NCBI GenBank assembly: GCA_029817715.1
Contig: JARUPY010000398.1
Location: forward strand, 310,001 to 374,000
Direction of reading: 5' to 3'
DNA length: 64,000 bases
Source: Melastoma dodecandrum
Lineage: Eukaryota; Streptophyta; Magnoliopsida; Myrtales; Melastomataceae
Position numbers and translations under genes: made by a program. Below, one piece after another: positions 1 through 8,517 of the stretch. The notes beneath the pieces are model-generated. The model ran no database searches. It was given only the letters and a program-made list of their open reading frames with translations, and had not been told where the DNA came from. How positions within the stretch are numbered: position 1 is the stretch's first letter; each line of letters begins with the position of its first letter.

Positions 1-480
1 CGCCTGCCCAAATCGCACGTGCCTGTGGTCGTGTGTCGGTGGGAGGTGAACCGGACAAGAGGCCGGTGATCCTTCCTTAATTAGCCGGCAGCCGGAGGCG
101 AACCGGCGTACCCCGCTCTCAACGGGGGACGCGACTTAAAGCAACGACGGACCGGGCTTTTTCGTCTCTGTCGGCCTCCAACGCCGACTTACCGAAGAGG
201 CTAGTCTCTCTTGCCGGGCGTGCGGATCGGGGGCTCACCCTAATCCAATCGATGGCTTTGATCCCGACGCTCGACGTGTCTGTCGAGATGGCGAGGGTCA
301 TCAGCCACGGCGCAGCATCTGGTTCGGCGTAGCCGGAAGCCTTTGGGCTTCGGGCGATCCGGGCCTCGGATGGCATTGAACCGAGGCTCGCGCGTCTCCA
401 TCGCGCGACGGGCCGCGAACGATGTCGTCTTCCCTTTTTCCAGGTCGTGGCCGCTCGATGGCGGCACAAGGGATGCCGCG
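1..480 (+). promoter_or_regulatory. Leader of ornithine decarboxylase gene; candidate speF-type leader RNA
   Basis: No convincing gene is present in these 480 bases before the decarboxylase start. Several stem-loops can be read: ACCGG/CCGGT near 49-71, a CGACGGA/TCTGTCG stem around 143-172 with a T-run in its loop, and a CCG-AAGCC/GGCTT-CGG hairpin near 332-353. Alphaproteobacterial ornithine decarboxylase genes are known to carry a long structured leader, the speF motif. Position and structure fit, but I identify it by context and cannot match the consensus base by base. It could instead hold only a promoter and an untranslated leader. The window starts inside this region, so its 5' limit is unknown. 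Confidence 0.35.
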
Positions 481-1611
481 ATGACGCAGAAAATCCTCGA
501 CTTCCTCCGTGCGCGCCGCGACGACGGGCCCTGCCTCGTCGTCGACCTCGATGTCGTGCGCGACAATTACGAGACCTTCGCCAAGGCTTTGCCGGACAGC
601 CGCGTGTTCTATGCGGTGAAGGCGAATCCGGAGCCGGCCGTCCTCAACCTGCTGGCGCAGCTCGGGTCGTGCTTCGATTGCGCGTCCGTCGTGGAGATCG
701 AGCAGGTGCTCGCCACCGGCGCGACGGCCGACCGCATCTCCTACGGCAACACGATCAAGAAGGAGCGCGACATCCTGCGTGCCTTCCAGCTCGGCATCCG
801 CCTCTTCGCGGTGGATTGCGAGGCCGAGGTCGAGAAGATCGCGCGCGTCGCGCCCGGCTCCAAGGTGTTCTGCCGCATGCTCTGCGCTGGCGAGGGCGCC
901 GAATGGCCGCTGTCGCGCAAGTTCGGCTGCGATGTCGCGCTCGCGCCGCGCGTGCTCGAACATGCGCACCGCCTGGGCCTCACCGCCTGCGGGCTGTCTT
1001 TCCATGTCGGGTCGCAGCAGAACAATCCGCAGATGTGGGATGGGGCGTTGAAGGCGGCCGCGACGATCTTCCGCGACCTCGCCGAGCGCGGAATCACGCT
1101 GACGATGGTGAACCTCGGCGGTGGTTTCCCGACCAAGTACCTGAAGAAGGTGCCGGCGGTGCGCAGCTACGGCGATGCGATCTTCGCCTCGCTCCGCAAG
1201 CACTTCGGCAATGCGATCCCCGAGACGATCATCGAGCCGGGCCGCGGCATGGTCGGCAACGCGGGCGTCATTGAGGCCGAGGTGGTGCTCATCTCGAAGA
1301 AGGCCGAGGACGACAAGGTGCGCTGGGTCTACCTCGACATCGGCAAGTTCGGCGGCCTCGCCGAGACGATGGACGAGATGATCCGCTATCCGATCCGCAC
1401 CGCGTTCGACCACGATCGCAAGGAGCCCTGCGTCATCGCCGGGCCGACCTGCGACTCGGTCGACGTGCTGTATGAGAAGGACCCGTATCTCCTTCCCGTC
1501 AGCCTCGAGATCGGAGCCAAGGTGCTGATCGAGGGCACCGGCGCGTACACGACGACCTACTCGGCCGTCGGCTTCAACGGCTTCCCGCCGCTGAAAAGCT
1601 ACGTGATCTAG
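481..1611 (+). CDS. Ornithine decarboxylase, type III PLP fold (ornithine/lysine decarboxylase family)
   Basis: Predicted to decarboxylate ornithine (possibly also lysine) to putrescine, the first step of polyamine synthesis in the cytoplasm. It is a 376-residue alanine-racemase-fold (group IV) decarboxylase. The PLP lysine is K47 in the FYAVKANP motif, and an IIEPGR phosphate-binding motif and a C-terminal GPTCDSVD motif carrying the active-site cysteine and aspartate are all present. An upstream in-frame ATG at 343 would add 46 residues with no family similarity, so the ATG at 481 was chosen. Homospermidine synthase lies 1.5 kb downstream on the same strand and would use the putrescine made here. 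A GNAT gene sits between them. Family membership is clear; the preference for ornithine over lysine is inferred from that context. Confidence 0.93.
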   Translation: MTQKILDFLRARRDDGPCLVVDLDVVRDNYETFAKALPDSRVFYAVKANPEPAVLNLLAQLGSCFDCASVVEIEQVLATGATADRISYGNTIKKERDILRAFQLGIRLFAVDCEAEVEKIARVAPGSKVFCRMLCAGEGAEWPLSRKFGCDVALAPRVLEHAHRLGLTACGLSFHVGSQQNNPQMWDGALKAAATIFRDLAERGITLTMVNLGGGFPTKYLKKVPAVRSYGDAIFASLRKHFGNAIPETIIEPGRGMVGNAGVIEAEVVLISKKAEDDKVRWVYLDIGKFGGLAETMDEMIRYPIRTAFDHDRKEPCVIAGPTCDSVDVLYEKDPYLLPVSLEIGAKVLIEGTGAYTTTYSAVGFNGFPPLKSYVI

Positions 1612-1617
1612 AGCCGA

Positions 1618-1642
1618 GGCGTCCGGGCTCGGGCGTCTTTTT
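1618..1642 (+). terminator. Rho-independent terminator after the decarboxylase
   Basis: An 8-bp stem (GGCGTCCG with CGGGCGTC, allowing G-U pairs) with a GGCT loop is followed directly by TTTTT, starting 7 bases after the stop codon at 1611. It suggests that the following GNAT gene has its own promoter or depends on read-through. Confidence 0.7.
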
Positions 1643-1765
1643 CGCCGGCTTGAGCGGAGCTTTTGCCGGCCCTCCACGTTCTGTCGTCCCCAACCACCCG
1701 GACGGCCGCCGCTGACCGCAGCGCGCGGTGCGAGGGTCATCTGCCGCCCGAAGGAGCTGGCCCCG

Positions 1766-2419
1766 ATGACCTCTGTGATCACGTCTTCTCTCGCCTTCGC
1801 GGGCTCGGCGTCTCTCGCGGGCATTCCGGCGCCTGGGGTGCAGGGCCTCGGATCCCTCGCCCGTGACCCGTTCGTCGTGGACGGAGAGCGTCCCGACGAC
1901 GCGATCGCGCGTGAGGCGTTGCTCGACCGCGCCTTCGGTCCGGCTCGGTTCGCCAAGACCTGCCAGAAGCTGCGCGTCGGGCGGCGTCCCGCGGAGGGGC
2001 TGTCCCTCGTCGCGCGCGCGGCGGAGGATGACGTGCTGATCGGCACCGTGCGGCTGTGGCACGTGAGCGCCGGCGGCGCGCCCGCGCTGATGCTCGGTCC
2101 CCTCGCGGTCGACTCGCGCTACCGCTGCTTCGGCATCGGCGGGCGGCTCATGGAGTCCGCGTTGGAGCGCGCCGCCGCGCTCGGCTACCGCGCGGTCCTA
2201 CTCGTGGGCGATGCGCCGTACTACGCCCGCTTCGGCTTCGAGCGACGCCTCGCGAGCGGCCTGCGCATGCCGGGCCCTGTCGAGGCGGATCGTTTCCTCG
2301 CTCGCGAATTGGTGCCGGGCGCGCTCGAAGGGGCCCAGGGGCTCGTGCGCGCGACGGGCGCGCTCGATCTCGAGGCACGCCGCACGCGCCGGGCGCCGCG
2401 CCTGCGCCGGGCGGCGTGA
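1766..2419 (+). CDS. GNAT family N-acetyltransferase
   Basis: A 217-residue protein with a GNAT acetyl-CoA-binding core. Residues about 100-150 carry LGPLAVDSRYRCFGIGGRL, a slightly variant motif A (the usual R/Q-x-x-G-x-G/A appears as RCFGIGG), followed by the YYARFGFE segment typical of the YhbS-like subgroup. It has a good Shine-Dalgarno (AAGGAG) 10 bases before the ATG. It lies between ornithine decarboxylase and homospermidine synthase. A polyamine substrate is tempting, but the sequence resembles general YhbS-like acetyltransferases, so the substrate is unknown. The N-terminal 40 residues are Ala/Gly-rich and poorly conserved. Confidence 0.85.
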   Translation: MTSVITSSLAFAGSASLAGIPAPGVQGLGSLARDPFVVDGERPDDAIAREALLDRAFGPARFAKTCQKLRVGRRPAEGLSLVARAAEDDVLIGTVRLWHVSAGGAPALMLGPLAVDSRYRCFGIGGRLMESALERAAALGYRAVLLVGDAPYYARFGFERRLASGLRMPGPVEADRFLARELVPGALEGAQGLVRATGALDLEARRTRRAPRLRRAA

Positions 2420-2455
2420 GGCCGTGTCATCCGAAGTCGGGCCGCGCGGGCTCGA

Positions 2456-2713
2456 TCAGCGGAGCTTCGCCTTCGCGTAGGTCTCCAGCACGGCGCTCAT
2501 ACGCGTCGTGTGCCCCCGCCCGGCGCGCCGGTAGGCGTCCACGACGGATTTCTTCACACGAAGCGTGACGTGCTCCGTTCGATCCGGCTCAACGAGCACT
2601 GCGTTCGCGAAGAAGTCCTCGTCCAGTTCGGGCACTTCGCTGAAGTCGATCGTGTCGCTCGGATCGTCGGCTCGAGCGTGCAGCTCTTCGAGCCGCTTAG
2701 CCGATATGCTCAT
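2456..2713 (-). CDS. brnA: BrnA-family antitoxin
   Basis: An 85-residue protein. The N-terminal half is acidic (DFSEVPELDEDFF), and the C-terminal half is a ribbon-helix-helix segment (HVTLRVKKSVVDAYRRAGRG) ending in a short basic tail. This is the layout of BrnA antitoxins, which bind BrnT and repress the brnTA promoter. It overlaps the end of the upstream brnT reading frame by 17 bases, as is normal for brnTA. The antitoxin is intact although its toxin frame is interrupted, so it may now act only as a DNA-binding protein. It is encoded antisense to the polyamine genes on either side. Confidence 0.85.
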   Translation of the reverse strand: MSISAKRLEELHARADDPSDTIDFSEVPELDEDFFANAVLVEPDRTEHVTLRVKKSVVDAYRRAGRGHTTRMSAVLETYAKAKLR

Positions 2714-2966
2714 CGAACAGTCTCCGTTCGCGGCGGCTGGCAAGTCGCGCCGAGATGATCCGCGTCTTCCCGTCTCGTTCCGTGTGCACGACCACGGTGG
2801 CGATGCGGCCGATCTGCCCGATGGAGACTGTCCGAAGCTCTCCGTAGTCGCGCCGCTCATCCGCGCGAGAGAGGACGCGGCCGTCGAAAATCGAGCTTGC
2901 CTCGGCAAGGCTGATGCCGTGCTTGGCGAGGTTGCTCGCATTCTTCTCGTCGTCTCACTCGAACAC
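2697..2966 (-). pseudogene. brnT: BrnT-family ribonuclease toxin gene, interrupted by an early in-frame stop
   Basis: The minus-strand frame from a GTG at 2966 to the stop at 2697-2699 is 89 codons long and matches the small BrnT toxin family, a RelE-like ribonuclease: an early NASNLAKHG segment, then an RIISARLASRRE segment, and a short C-terminus. An in-frame TGA at 2955-2957 (complement TCA) occupies codon 4, in the N-terminal motif that normally carries a tryptophan. No ATG, GTG or TTG that could give a full-length product follows it early in the frame. As read, the toxin should not be made at full length. The 17-base overlap with brnA is preserved. Alternatives are a sequencing error or stop read-through. 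Confidence 0.75.
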
Positions 2967-3119
2967 GCTCGCTCTTGTGGCACACATTGTGGTACGCCGC
3001 AAAACGCGAAGCGCCAGCGCGCTTTGTCGTCAGGTTGTCGCCTCGGTGCCCCATGGCAGCTGGCTTCGCGGCCGGCCTTCGGCGACAGCCGCTCTCCACC
3101 CAGAAGGAAGATCACAAGA

Positions 3120-4550
3120 ATGACGGACTGGCCGGTGCATGGCACGATCACGGGGCCCATCGTGATGATCGGGTTCGGCTCCATCGGGCGCGGCACGCTG
3201 CCCCTGATCGAGCGCCACTTCCGCTATGACGCCAAGCGTTTCACCGTCATCGATCCGGAGGACAAGGATCGCGCGCTGCTCGACGAGCGGCGCATCCGCT
3301 TCGTCAAGGACAAGGTGACGAAGGACAATATCGACAGCCTGCTGCGCCCGCTCCTGACGGAGGGCGAGGGCCAGCCCTTCATCGTGAACCTCTCGGTCGA
3401 GGTGTCCTCGACGGCGGTGATGCGCCTCGCGCACGACATCGGCGCGCTCTACATCGATACGGTCGCCGAGCCGTGGCCGGGCTTCTACACGGATACTTCG
3501 CTTTCGGTCTCGCAGCGCTCGAACTACGCGCTGCGCGAAGGCGTGCTCGACCTGCGGCGCGAGCTGAAGAGCGGCCCGACGGCGGTCTCCTGCTGCGGCG
3601 CCAACCCGGGCATGGTCTCCTGGTTCGTCAAGCAGGCGCTCCTCAACGTCGCGGCGGACAGCGGCATCGACGCCGGCACGCCCGCGACGCGCGAGGACTG
3701 GGCGCGGCTTGCGCATAAGGTCGGCGTCAAGGGCATTCACATCGCCGAGCGCGACACGCAGCGCGCCGCCAAGCCGAAGCCGATGGGCACCTTCGTCAAC
3801 ACCTGGTCGGTGGAGGGCTTCGTCTCCGAGGGGCTGCAGCCGGCCGAGCTCGGCTGGGGCACCCACGAGAAGCGGCTGCCCGAGGAAGGGCGCCATCACG
3901 ACTTCGGCCCCGGTTGCGCCATCTACCTGATGCGGCCCGGCGCCGGCACGCGGGTGCGCTCCTGGACGCCGACCGCCGGCGCTCAGCACGCCTTCCTGGT
4001 GACGCACAACGAGTCGATCTCGATCGCCGACTACTTGACCGTGCGCGAAGGCGGCGAGGTGGTGTACCGACCGACCTGCCATTACGCCTATCGGCCGGCC
4101 GACGATGCGGTCCTGTCGCTCGACGAGATGGCCGGCGCGACCTGGACGCAGCAGGCGACAAGCCAGATTTTGGACGAGACGGAGATCGTCGACGGCATCG
4201 ACGAACTCGGCGTGCTGCTCTACGGCCACGGCAAGAATGCCTATTGGTACGGCTCGCAGCTCTCCATCGAGGAGACCCGCCGCATCGCCCCCTATCAGAA
4301 CGCGACCGGTCTCCAGGTGACCTCCGCCGTCCTGGCCGGCATCGTCTGGGCCATCGAGAATCCCGAGGCCGGCATCGTCGAGGCGGACGAGATGGACTTC
4401 CGCCGCTGCCTCGAGGTGCAGACGCCCTACCTCGGCCCTGTCATCGGCCAGTACACCGACTGGACGCCGCTCGACGGCCGCAGCCGGCTGTTCCCGGAGG
4501 ACACGGACGCCGAGGACCCCTGGCAGTTCAAGAACATCCTGGTGCGGTAA
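3120..4550 (+). CDS. hss: Homospermidine synthase
   Basis: Condenses two putrescines (or putrescine plus spermidine) in an NAD-dependent reaction to give sym-homospermidine, the main long polyamine of many Rhizobiales. The 476-residue protein starts MTDWPVHGTITGP and has a Rossmann dinucleotide-binding motif GFGSIG at residues 18-23. Length agrees with bacterial Hss (about 470-480). The start is the ATG at 3120, with AGGAAGATC just upstream; a longer open frame runs through the antisense brnTA region and is not coding. It forms a polyamine module with the ornithine decarboxylase upstream. Confidence 0.95.
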   Translation: MTDWPVHGTITGPIVMIGFGSIGRGTLPLIERHFRYDAKRFTVIDPEDKDRALLDERRIRFVKDKVTKDNIDSLLRPLLTEGEGQPFIVNLSVEVSSTAVMRLAHDIGALYIDTVAEPWPGFYTDTSLSVSQRSNYALREGVLDLRRELKSGPTAVSCCGANPGMVSWFVKQALLNVAADSGIDAGTPATREDWARLAHKVGVKGIHIAERDTQRAAKPKPMGTFVNTWSVEGFVSEGLQPAELGWGTHEKRLPEEGRHHDFGPGCAIYLMRPGAGTRVRSWTPTAGAQHAFLVTHNESISIADYLTVREGGEVVYRPTCHYAYRPADDAVLSLDEMAGATWTQQATSQILDETEIVDGIDELGVLLYGHGKNAYWYGSQLSIEETRRIAPYQNATGLQVTSAVLAGIVWAIENPEAGIVEADEMDFRRCLEVQTPYLGPVIGQYTDWTPLDGRSRLFPEDTDAEDPWQFKNILVR

Positions 4551-4562
4551 CGGCGCAACGGG

Positions 4563-4598
4563 CCGGAGGCGGATTCGCATCGGCGACTACGCCTCCGG
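4563..4598. repeat. Inverted repeat between hss and the immunity gene
   Basis: Perfect 9-bp arms CCGGAGGCG (4563-4571) and CGCCTCCGG (4590-4598) lie 12 bases after the hss stop and overlap the 3' end of the convergent Imm52-type gene. No T-run follows on either strand, so it is at best a weak bidirectional terminator or a transcript-stabilising hairpin. Confidence 0.35.
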
Positions 4599-5279
4599 TT
4601 CCCAGGGCCGCAGATGCAGCGGCGCAACGGACCGTTCGATGTCGCGAGCGACCGACATGTGTGCCGGATTGCCGACGTCGAAGGTCTCGTCCGTCGCCGC
4701 GAGCACGATGCCCCCGTTCGCGCGATGCTCGACGAGCGCCGTCGGCGGCGGCGTCACCAGATGGGCCACGCGCGGCGCGACGTAGGAAATCCAAGCGATT
4801 GGAAACGGTGGGTGAATATTTTCTGGGCGCTTCCAAAGATTGGAGAGAGACGTCGGAAAGGCGAATGCGCGCTCCGCGTCAAACTCCTCCGCGATGGCGA
4901 CCAGCGCGGACCTGAAGACACGATATGTGTGGGTCGAGGAATCAGCTTCCGCGAAATAATCCGTGCTGAGACATGCGACATTGCTGGACGTAGAGCCGGC
5001 TCTCATCGACAATTCCAGCATGAAGGGACCGTGTCCGCTCGGATGAGATCTCACGGCGAACGAGTAGCCGTTGTCGGTTTGGCTTGCTGAAATCTCTCGC
5101 TCCAATGACGACAGCTCGGGTACCACTTCGACGTTTTCTTGCTTATACCAATGCGCCAAGAATGGACCGACCGCTGCGAGGCGGCGAGCGGTGGCAAGCC
5201 AGCGCGCCGCGAGAGCCGTCGGCGTCTCGGGTCTCGGCGCCCAGCGCGCGGAGATCGAGTAGGTGATTTTGGCGCTCAT
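4587..5279 (-). CDS. Imm52-type immunity protein (orphan)
   Basis: A 230-residue cytoplasmic protein with no signal peptide. The C-terminal stretch GGIVLAATDETFDVGNP with the following H-x3-A-R-x-I motif resembles the conserved end of Imm52 immunity proteins, which neutralise polymorphic contact-dependent toxins, often of the Tox-REase-5 type. Codons here are richer in A/T than in the flanking genes (for example the stretch around 4800-5000), suggesting horizontal acquisition. Its ATG overlaps the stop of a short upstream frame in an ATGA arrangement. No complete cognate toxin is visible in the window. The family call is from motif recognition and could be wrong at subfamily level. Confidence 0.6.
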   Translation of the reverse strand: MSAKITYSISARWAPRPETPTALAARWLATARRLAAVGPFLAHWYKQENVEVVPELSSLEREISASQTDNGYSFAVRSHPSGHGPFMLELSMRAGSTSSNVACLSTDYFAEADSSTHTYRVFRSALVAIAEEFDAERAFAFPTSLSNLWKRPENIHPPFPIAWISYVAPRVAHLVTPPPTALVEHRANGGIVLAATDETFDVGNPAHMSVARDIERSVAPLHLRPWEPEA

Positions 5280-5461
5280 CGCCTTGTCCTGGGCGGCATG
5301 ACCCCAATCACAACGCGTCCGAGCCCTTCATTATCGGATTTGTCTCTCGCTATGACCCATCCCGGTGTCAATACCGAATTTATGGCTCCGTCGGTGAATC
5401 CGACGCGACAACCACACATCCTGCTGGGGTAAATTTGCTGCATCACGTCGCGCTGGCGCAT
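5276..5461 (-). other. Short open frame upstream of the immunity gene, possible toxin 3' remnant
   Basis: A 61-codon frame from the ATG at 5461 ends in TGA at 5276-5278, overlapping the ATG of the Imm52-type gene by four bases (ATGA). In toxin-immunity pairs the toxin gene often ends this way. The predicted peptide (containing MCGCRVGFTDGAINSVLTPG) has no family I recognise, and no secretion or toxin domain fits in the 200 bases before the divergent ABC-F gene. It may be a truncated toxin tail, a leader peptide, or chance. Confidence 0.3.
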
Positions 5462-5488
5462 GACCCGGAACGTCGCTAACCCACACAC

Positions 5489-7303
5489 ATGGCCGCTCCG
5501 CCCCTTCTCACGCTGCAAGACATCCACCTGACCCTCGGCGGGAGCACCGCGCTGCTCGATGGCGCGGATCTCTCCGTCTCGCCGGGAGAGCGGCTCTGCC
5601 TGGTCGGGCGCAACGGGTCGGGCAAGTCGACGCTCTTGAAGATCGCGGCGGGCGAGATCGAGCCGGATTCGGGCCGGCGCTTTTTGCAGCCCAACACGAG
5701 CGTGCGCACCCTGCCGCAGGAGCCGGACCTGTCGGGTTTCGCGACGACGCGCGCCTATGTCGAGGCCGGGCTTGGGCCGCTCGACGATCCCTATCGCGCG
5801 CAGCTTCTGCTCGGCGATCTCGGCCTCAACGGCGACGAGGACCCCGCGACGCTGTCGGGCGGCGAGGCGCGCCGCGCGGCGATCGCCCGGGCGCTGGCGC
5901 CGGAGCCCGACATCCTGCTCCTCGACGAGCCGACCAACCATCTCGACCTGCCGGCGATCGAGTGGCTCGAGGCGGAGCTGAAGGGCCTGCGCTCCGCACT
6001 CGTCCTCATCAGCCACGACAGGCGCTTCCTCGCGAATCTCTCGCGCACCACGGTGTGGATCGACCGCGGCGCGACGCGCACGCTCAACCAGGGCTTCGCC
6101 GCCTTCGAGGCTTGGCGCGACAAGGAGCTGGAGGAGGAAGAGCGCCAGCAGCACAAGCTCGACCGCCAGATCGTCGCCGAGGAGCATTGGCTGCGCTACG
6201 GCGTCACCGCGCGGCGCAAGCGCAACATCGGCCGGCTGGACCGGTTGCAGGGCCTGCGCAAGGAGCGCCGCGAGCATCGGCGCGCCGCGGGTGACGTGAA
6301 GCTCGTCGCGAGCGAAGGCGCGATGTCGGGCAAGCTCGTCGTCGAGGCGAAGGACGTGGCGAAGAGCTTCGGCGATCGGACGATCGTGGCCGGTTTCTCG
6401 ACGCGGGTCGCGCGCGGCGACCGGCTGGGGATCGTCGGCGCGAACGGCGCCGGCAAGACGACGCTCGTCTCCTTGCTCACCGGCGCGCTGGCGCCGGACG
6501 TCGGCACGGTGCGGCTCGGCGCCAATCTCGAGATGGCGACGCTCGACCAGAAGCGCGCGAGCCTCGATCCGACGACGACGCTGCGCGATGCGCTGACCGG
6601 CGGGGGCAGCGACACGGTCGAGGTCAACGGCGAGCGCAAGCACGTCATCGGCTACATGCGCGACTTCCTGTTCGGACCCGAGCAGGCGCGCACGCCGATC
6701 GGCAAGCTGTCGGGCGGCGAACGCGGCCGGCTCATGCTGGCGCGCGCCCTTGCGCTGCCCTCCAACCTTCTCGTGCTCGACGAACCGACCAACGATCTCG
6801 ATCTCGAGACGCTCGATCTCCTGCAGGAAATGCTGGCCGATTATGCCGGTACCATCCTGCTCGTGAGCCACGATCGCGACTTCCTCGACCGCGTCGCGAG
6901 CGGCATTCTCGTCGCGGAGGGCGAGGGCCGCTGGCAGGACTACGCCGGCGGCTATTCGGACATGGTCACGCAGCGCGGCGGCGGCATTGCCGGCCGCGCG
7001 GTGCCGCAGCGCGAGGCGTCGGCGCCGTCCCAGGCCAAGACGCCGTCGCCGCGCGCGCCGGGGAAGGACAAGCTTTCCTTTAAGGAGAAGCACGCGCTCG
7101 AGACGCTGCCGAAGGCGATGGCGACGCTGGAGGTCAAGCGCGACGCGCTCCGCAAGTCGCTGGAGGATCCCGCCTTCTACGGCCGCGACCCGGCCGGTTT
7201 CGCGCGCCAGTCCGAAGCCCTCGCCAAAATCGAGATGGAGCTGGCGGAGGCCGAGGATGCCTGGCTCGCGCTCGAGATGCGCCGCGAGGCGATCGAAGGG
7301 TAG
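5489..7303 (+). CDS. uup: ABC-F family ATPase, Uup-like
   Basis: A 604-residue soluble tandem ATPase with no membrane segments. The first ABC domain (about 5-215) has Walker A GRNGSGKST, signature LSGGEARRA and Walker B ILLLDEPTNHLD. A charged linker follows, then the second ABC domain (about 280-490) with GANGAGKTT, LSGGERGRL and LLVLDEPTNDLD. A lysine/glutamate-rich C-terminal coiled coil (about 530-600) is the hallmark of Uup, which binds ribosomes or branched DNA. It converges with ribF, stops separated by 6 bases. Role in translation or genome stability is inferred from the family. Confidence 0.93.
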   Translation: MAAPPLLTLQDIHLTLGGSTALLDGADLSVSPGERLCLVGRNGSGKSTLLKIAAGEIEPDSGRRFLQPNTSVRTLPQEPDLSGFATTRAYVEAGLGPLDDPYRAQLLLGDLGLNGDEDPATLSGGEARRAAIARALAPEPDILLLDEPTNHLDLPAIEWLEAELKGLRSALVLISHDRRFLANLSRTTVWIDRGATRTLNQGFAAFEAWRDKELEEEERQQHKLDRQIVAEEHWLRYGVTARRKRNIGRLDRLQGLRKERREHRRAAGDVKLVASEGAMSGKLVVEAKDVAKSFGDRTIVAGFSTRVARGDRLGIVGANGAGKTTLVSLLTGALAPDVGTVRLGANLEMATLDQKRASLDPTTTLRDALTGGGSDTVEVNGERKHVIGYMRDFLFGPEQARTPIGKLSGGERGRLMLARALALPSNLLVLDEPTNDLDLETLDLLQEMLADYAGTILLVSHDRDFLDRVASGILVAEGEGRWQDYAGGYSDMVTQRGGGIAGRAVPQREASAPSQAKTPSPRAPGKDKLSFKEKHALETLPKAMATLEVKRDALRKSLEDPAFYGRDPAGFARQSEALAKIEMELAEAEDAWLALEMRREAIEG

Positions 7304-7309
7304 GGCCCC

Positions 7310-8281
7310 TCAGGCGGCCGCGCGCAGCGCCGCTTTCGCGGCCTCGACATCCATGCGCATCTGCGCCGTCAGCGCCTCGAGGCTGTCGAAGCGCTCCTCG
7401 CCGCGCAGCCAGGCGATGAACGAGACCTCCATCGCCTTCCCGTACAGGTCGCCCGAAAAATCGAAGAGGAAGGTTTCGAGCAGCGGCGCGCCGTCGGTCT
7501 CGACGGTGGGACGCCGGCCCCAGCTCGCGACGCCGTCATACGTGCGTCCGTCGACGTCGGCGCGCACCGCGTATATGCCGTGGCGCAGCCGGCAGCTCGG
7601 GTCCGCCTTGAGGTTTGCGGTGGGGAAGCCGAGCCTGCGGCCGAGCCGTTGGCCGCCCTCGACCGTGCCCGAGATCGCGAATGGATGACCAAGGAGGAGT
7701 GCCGCGCGGGCGACGTCGCCGCGCTCAAGCGCCGCGCGCGTCGCCGTCGAGGAGGCGGTCTCGATTCGGCCCTCGGCGTCCGCTTCGATCTTCTCGACGA
7801 TCTCGACCGCGAAGCCATGGCGGCGTCCTGCCTCGCGCAAGAAGTCCGGCGTCCCGCCGCGCCGGCGCCCGAAGTGGAAGTCGTAGCCCGCGACGATGGC
7901 GCCCGCCTCGAGCCGCCGCACGAGCACGTCGGACACGAAGGGCTCCGCCGGCAGGCTCGCGAGCGCGGCATCGAAGGTCAGCACCACCATGCCGTCGAGG
8001 CCGAGCCGTTCGACGAGCCGCGCCTTCTCGTCCTGTGGCGAGAGGCGGAAGATGGTGCCGGCGCCGGCGAAGAAGTCGCTCGGGTGCGGCTCGAAGGTGA
8101 GGAGCGCGCAGGGCACGCCCGCCTCGGCGGCCCGCTCCCTGGCGCGCAGGATCACGGCCTTGTGACCGCGGTGGATGCCGTCAAAGTTACCGATCGCGAC
8201 GACGGCACCCTCGAGGCCGGGCGGGGGCCGAACGGGATCGACGGCGACGACGAAGCGCCGCGGCGGGGCGGAAACGGCCAA
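7310..8281 (-). CDS. ribF: Bifunctional riboflavin kinase / FAD synthetase
   Basis: Phosphorylates riboflavin to FMN and adenylates it to FAD. The N-terminal nucleotidyltransferase domain carries VAIGNFDGIHRGH, and the C-terminal flavokinase domain carries RRLGFPTANLKAD and GVASWGRRPTV, ending in a typical helix rich in Ala. The open frame extends to an ATG at 8446, but the extra 55 residues are Arg/Pro-rich and lack family similarity. The TTG at 8281, just before SAPPRRFVVAVD, gives the expected length of about 323 residues. The start is therefore uncertain between these. Confidence 0.93.
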   Translation of the reverse strand: MAVSAPPRRFVVAVDPVRPPPGLEGAVVAIGNFDGIHRGHKAVILRARERAAEAGVPCALLTFEPHPSDFFAGAGTIFRLSPQDEKARLVERLGLDGMVVLTFDAALASLPAEPFVSDVLVRRLEAGAIVAGYDFHFGRRRGGTPDFLREAGRRHGFAVEIVEKIEADAEGRIETASSTATRAALERGDVARAALLLGHPFAISGTVEGGQRLGRRLGFPTANLKADPSCRLRHGIYAVRADVDGRTYDGVASWGRRPTVETDGAPLLETFLFDFSGDLYGKAMEVSFIAWLRGEERFDSLEALTAQMRMDVEAAKAALRAAA

Positions 8282-8517
8282 AGCGGGCGAACCAGGATGC
8301 GGGGCGGCGCGACGGGCGCGCCGACGCGCGCGGACCCTGCCGTGGCGGGCCGGGGTCGTCAAGCGGCGCTGGACCCCGTCCGCTTGCCCAAGGAGGCCGT
8401 TTTGCCGCACGATCTTAAGGGAATGGCAATCGCCGTCGGGCTTCATAAGGAGGCCCGGACCGTGCCGGGGCTGAGCCGCCGCGGATTTGTCGCGGTCGGG
8501 TCATGGAGAAGGTTGTC

